NCBI GenBank assembly: GCA_016284975.1
Contig: JAEEPV010000303.1
Coordinates: 1-8,968, forward strand
DNA length: 8,968 bases
Source of the DNA: Solobacterium sp.
GTDB lineage: Bacteria > Bacillota_I > Bacilli_A > Erysipelotrichales > Erysipelotrichaceae
Reading direction: 5' to 3'
Position 1 is the stretch's first letter. Each line of letters begins with the position of its first letter. The notes under the pieces were generated by a model. It did not search any database and was not told the DNA's origin. It saw nothing but the letters and a program-made list of their open reading frames with translations. The position numbers were made by a program, and so were the translations under genes. This document shows positions 6,090 through 8,968 of this stretch, one piece after another.

Positions 6090-7319
6090 TTGCGCGATCT
6101 GAAACATCTGATCACCTTTGAAAACCTGCTCGAAAACGCAGATAACGAGCTTGTTGAGAAGGCCAAACAGGACGGAAAGCTGGCAATCGGGTATACGTGT
6201 TATCACATCCCGGAAGTTCTGCTGAACGTTGACAACTGTTTCTCGGTACGCTTAAGAGCACCGCGGACAGGATCCATTGACATCTCGACATATTACATGT
6301 CGAATTACACATGCGAGTTTGCCCGTTCTCTGGTAGAACGCGGCATCGAAGGAGGCTTTCAGTTTCTGGACGGGCTGGCAGGCGTAGATGCCTGCTCGGC
6401 AATGAACCGTTTCTACGAACACTTTGAGATTCTGAAAATGAATCAGAAGGAGAAGTTCTTCGTAACGCATACCGACATGCCATACAAGGTAACTGATTAT
6501 TCTGTACGGCACTATGTCAAACAGATGAAGATACGACTTCTGGATGTCATGCATGAAAACCTCGGAGTGGACATCAGCGATGCGGCAATCCGCAAGGCAG
6601 TCGAAGAACATAATAAGGTCTGCCGGATTCTCACGGAAATCGGTGAGATGCGAAAAGCGGATAACCCGGTTATCACCGGTTATGAGTATCACATTCTGAA
6701 TCTGGTGAGCTATACCTGTCCGAAGTATCTGATCCTTCCGTATCTGGAAGAAACACTGGAAGAACTGAAGAGCCGCAAGCCGGATCCCAAACCGGCATTC
6801 CGGGCAAGAGTCGCAATCGTCGGAAGTGAGATCGATGATCCTTCGCTCACAAAACTGATTGAAGACTGCGGTGCGCTTGTCGTGGCAGACCGCTACTGTT
6901 ATGGTTCGACTCCCGGACGTGAAGTGATCGAACTGAATGATGATGAAGATGCCCTGGAACAGATCTGCCGGTTCTATATGGAACACAGCGAATGTGCACG
7001 CTATATCTCGGATGAGAAAGTGAAACAGCGCCGTGATACCGCGGATCGTCTGGCAAGAGAGTTCCATGCCGACGGCATCATCTATGAACAGATGAAATTC
7101 TGTGATTTCTGGGGCTTCGAGAGAGCACTGGTTTCACACATTATGAGTGAGGAGAGAGGCTGGCCTGTGCTTTCCATCGACCGGCCTTATAACGCAAGAT
7201 CTTCCGGTCAGCTGCGAACCAGATTCCAGGCATTTGTGGAATCTCTGGAGATCAAGCGAATCCATAAGGGAATTCCGCTGAATTCTGCATCCGAACGAAA
7301 GGAGGCGTCCAGCGAATGA
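6090..7319 (+). CDS. 2-hydroxyacyl-CoA dehydratase (HgdB/BcrC) family protein
   Basis: A 409-residue protein of the family that includes 2-hydroxyglutaryl-CoA dehydratase component D, benzoyl-CoA reductase BcrB/BcrC and double-cubane proteins. Members bind an iron-sulfur cluster through three cysteines and carry out radical or low-potential reductive chemistry. Visible here: GYTCYHIPEVLL (Cys37), NYTCEFARSL (Cys74), FLDGLAGVDACSAM (Cys101), and GIIYEQMKFCDFWGFE (Cys338), then IDRPYN and GQLRTRFQAFVESL as in HgdB C-termini. The length is typical for HgdB-type subunits. Translation starts at TTG, supported by AAAGGAGG 9 nt upstream and by the family N-terminus. The stop overlaps the next ATG (ATGA), linking it to a second HgdB-like subunit. 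Substrate unknown; it could be a dehydratase, an acyl-CoA ring reductase or a double-cubane reductase. Confidence 0.85.
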   Translation: MRDLKHLITFENLLENADNELVEKAKQDGKLAIGYTCYHIPEVLLNVDNCFSVRLRAPRTGSIDISTYYMSNYTCEFARSLVERGIEGGFQFLDGLAGVDACSAMNRFYEHFEILKMNQKEKFFVTHTDMPYKVTDYSVRHYVKQMKIRLLDVMHENLGVDISDAAIRKAVEEHNKVCRILTEIGEMRKADNPVITGYEYHILNLVSYTCPKYLILPYLEETLEELKSRKPDPKPAFRARVAIVGSEIDDPSLTKLIEDCGALVVADRYCYGSTPGREVIELNDDEDALEQICRFYMEHSECARYISDEKVKQRRDTADRLAREFHADGIIYEQMKFCDFWGFERALVSHIMSEERGWPVLSIDRPYNARSSGQLRTRFQAFVESLEIKRIHKGIPLNSASERKEASSE

Positions 7320-8968
7320 CACGAATCAAATATCCGAATCCATCCTTTTTCCGTGCCAAAGACAAAATGGACTGGAAGGCGCAGGGAGAAAACCTGAAAG
7401 AGATCGGTTCGATCATCGGTGAGATGGTGAAAGAAGCCGACTGGAAGGCATTCCTCAGCCGTCAGGGTAAAAACCTGAAGAGCGATCTGGAGCGTGTGAA
7501 ATCCGAAGCCGCTGCGTTTGCGAATATGAGCAATCAGGAACGTATGGATGTACTGCTCCATGGTGAGAAACGACTCGGCAAGCTTTATCGTGACAAAGAT
7601 ATGGCGACGGTCCGCCGGGAATGGCGCGGAATCCGTGATACCGGTGTCGATTTCTATGAATGGCTTCGCATGTGGGGGATGCTGCTGGGAACTTTCTCCA
7701 AAGATCTGGTTCCTGCTCTGAACGCAACCTTCTATTACCGGTGGATGATCTCCTATATGTGCTGTGTCGGTTTCATGGATAAGAACACGATGGGCCAGCG
7801 CGGCAATGCACTGAAGATGTCGCATGAGATGATCTACTGCATCTTCCGGTATGTCGCGGAAAACCTGGTCTTCCTGAGTAAATGTGACCACCGCAATGGA
7901 AACAGTGATGAGCTAAATGATAAAACCATTCTCTTCGATGAGATGACAATGGGGCAGATCATGGCCGGCTTCCCGAATCTGCTTGGGATTCCGTATCAGC
8001 TGATGCCGGTATTCCTGGTATCGGAGATTGATCAGCTCACCTGCATCCCGTATCTCGATGCGGTGGAAAGCTTCGGTCTTCCGGCGGATACCTGTCCGGT
8101 TCCTTCCAGTGAGTGCGGCGCGCTTGTCGTAGATGCGCTTCCTCACATGGGCAAAGGATTTATCTCAAGTTCCATGCCCTGTGACGGTTCCGTTATGGCA
8201 TCTTCCTATGTCGCAAGACGGTTCCCGGATCTTCCGGTATTCCATCTGACATTCCCGGTCCGCTACGAATATGAAGAGACCGTGGAAGACGCGACCGAAG
8301 ATGTGAAGGAATGCATCCGGTTTGTTGAGAATCTGACGGGAGAGAAGTGGGACTGGAACAACTACTTTACCTGCATGAAGCGGTTCAATGAAGAAACTGC
8401 CTATGAGCTGGAAAAGTGGGAAGTCAACAAGACGCCATATCCGCAGATCATCGGTCCGTGCTACGAATTATTCCGCAAATGGAATTATGAAATGGACGGC
8501 GGAAGTGATCCGCGGGTCATTAAGACCTGCAAAAAGGTTCAGAAACTGATGCTCGATGCATATGAGCGCAAAGAAGAGGCATGGCCCGGCAAGATGAAAT
8601 ACCGCGCCATCGTGTGGTCCTGCCCGGCACACTACTATGCCAACTTCAGCAACTGGCTGGCAAACTGCTGGGGTGTAGACGTTCTGGTAGAAATGGAAAG
8701 TCTGAACTTCACAAAGCCGCTGGAGACGGAAGATCAGGAAACCGCACTGAACGATCTTTCACGCCTGTATGAGCGAATGGTCATGCGGCGCCATACCAAT
8801 GGCGGATATCAGAATGTCGTTGATGAACTGTGGCGGCAGTGTGAAGCCTGGAATATCGATATCATCATCATGTACCAGCATGTCTCCTGTAAGAACATGG
8901 CTACCCTGCAGGGCATTCTGGATGAGCAGGCAAGAGAAAAAGGCTACCACATGATCTGGGTCGAACAT
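7316..8968 (+). CDS. Long HgdB-like 2-hydroxyacyl-CoA dehydratase family subunit (3' end cut by window edge)
   Basis: From ATG 7316, overlapping the previous stop, 551 codons remain open to the edge. AAAGGAGG lies 10 nt upstream. The C-terminal two thirds resemble the previous gene: SSECGALVVDAL (Cys267), SSMPCDGSVMASS (Cys289), WSCPAHYYANFSNWLANCWG (Cys436), and MYQHVSCKNMATLQGILDEQ (Cys525). The distance Cys289-Cys525 (236) equals Cys101-Cys338 (237) in the partner, so the cluster cysteines correspond. Before them lies an extra N-terminal region of about 190 residues: a charged, helix-rich start (1-90), then a segment with YMCCVGFMD and few recognisable motifs. By the partner's tail length about 45 residues are missing. 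The two proteins probably form a heterodimer like HgdAB or BcrBC, this being the larger subunit. Genes beyond the edge may belong to the same operon. Confidence 0.82.
   Translation, partial: MTRIKYPNPSFFRAKDKMDWKAQGENLKEIGSIIGEMVKEADWKAFLSRQGKNLKSDLERVKSEAAAFANMSNQERMDVLLHGEKRLGKLYRDKDMATVRREWRGIRDTGVDFYEWLRMWGMLLGTFSKDLVPALNATFYYRWMISYMCCVGFMDKNTMGQRGNALKMSHEMIYCIFRYVAENLVFLSKCDHRNGNSDELNDKTILFDEMTMGQIMAGFPNLLGIPYQLMPVFLVSEIDQLTCIPYLDAVESFGLPADTCPVPSSECGALVVDALPHMGKGFISSSMPCDGSVMASSYVARRFPDLPVFHLTFPVRYEYEETVEDATEDVKECIRFVENLTGEKWDWNNYFTCMKRFNEETAYELEKWEVNKTPYPQIIGPCYELFRKWNYEMDGGSDPRVIKTCKKVQKLMLDAYERKEEAWPGKMKYRAIVWSCPAHYYANFSNWLANCWGVDVLVEMESLNFTKPLETEDQETALNDLSRLYERMVMRRHTNGGYQNVVDELWRQCEAWNIDIIIMYQHVSCKNMATLQGILDEQAREKGYHMIWVEH

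Noticed and set aside
6252..7067. Minus-strand open frame of 271 codons opposite the first HgdB-like gene
   Set aside because: It is antisense to a conserved coding sequence with strong ribosome binding signals and shows no recognisable motif.
7208..7891. Minus-strand open frame of 227 codons across the junction of the two HgdB-like genes
   Set aside because: The plus-strand genes overlap by ATGA with a good ribosome binding site, and the antisense product has no family features.

Overview
The window looks like chromosomal DNA from an anaerobic, low-to-moderate-GC member of the Bacillota (Firmicutes), possibly a gut-type lineage. The basis is strong AAAGGAGG ribosome binding sites, CcpA-type catabolite (cre) palindromes, a cytoplasmic Bacillus-type alpha-amylase, and an oxygen-sensitive-type 2-hydroxyacyl-CoA dehydratase family gene pair. 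The genus cannot be named from this sequence. I see no rRNA, tRNA, CRISPR array, insertion sequence or prophage gene.

Layout. (1) Positions 1-1419, minus strand: a GH13_5 alpha-amylase without signal peptide, cut by the left edge just before its C-terminus. Its short leader has an extended -10, a degenerate cre and a hairpin touching the Shine-Dalgarno. (2) 1528-2241, minus strand: a GntR/FadR-type (FCD) repressor followed by its own intrinsic terminator. (3) 2242-2390: a dense divergent control region with two TGGT-N3-ACCA operators (one before each gene), a near-perfect cre and a TATAAT box. (4) 2391-5131, plus strand: a two-gene operon with a 4-nt overlap, encoding a phytoene-desaturase/retinol-saturase-like flavoprotein and an FAD/NAD(P)H reductase with a C-terminal plant-type [2Fe-2S] domain. 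It ends in a strong intrinsic terminator. (5) 5243-5272: a second cre and a -10 box. (6) 5292 to the right edge, plus strand: a second operon encoding a CooC/MinD-type P-loop ATPase with a Cys-X-Cys motif, then two HgdB/BcrC-like proteins that each carry the family's three-cysteine set. The second of these has an extra N-terminal region of about 190 residues and runs off the window.

How the parts may work together. The two plus-strand operons look like one regulon: each has a cre over its -35 region, and the first also has GntR operators. Operon 1 can be read as an NAD(P)H to FAD to [2Fe-2S] chain feeding a saturase/desaturase-type flavoenzyme. Operon 2 can be read as an ATP-dependent iron-sulfur reductase or dehydratase. 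The unusual point is that the ATPase beside the HgdB-like pair is a deviant-Walker-A (CooC/NifH-like) protein and not the usual BadF/BcrA/HgdC activase. No activase is present in the window, though one could lie past the right edge. The substrate is unknown. A reductive pathway acting on an unsaturated or acyl-CoA compound is my inference, not something the sequence proves.
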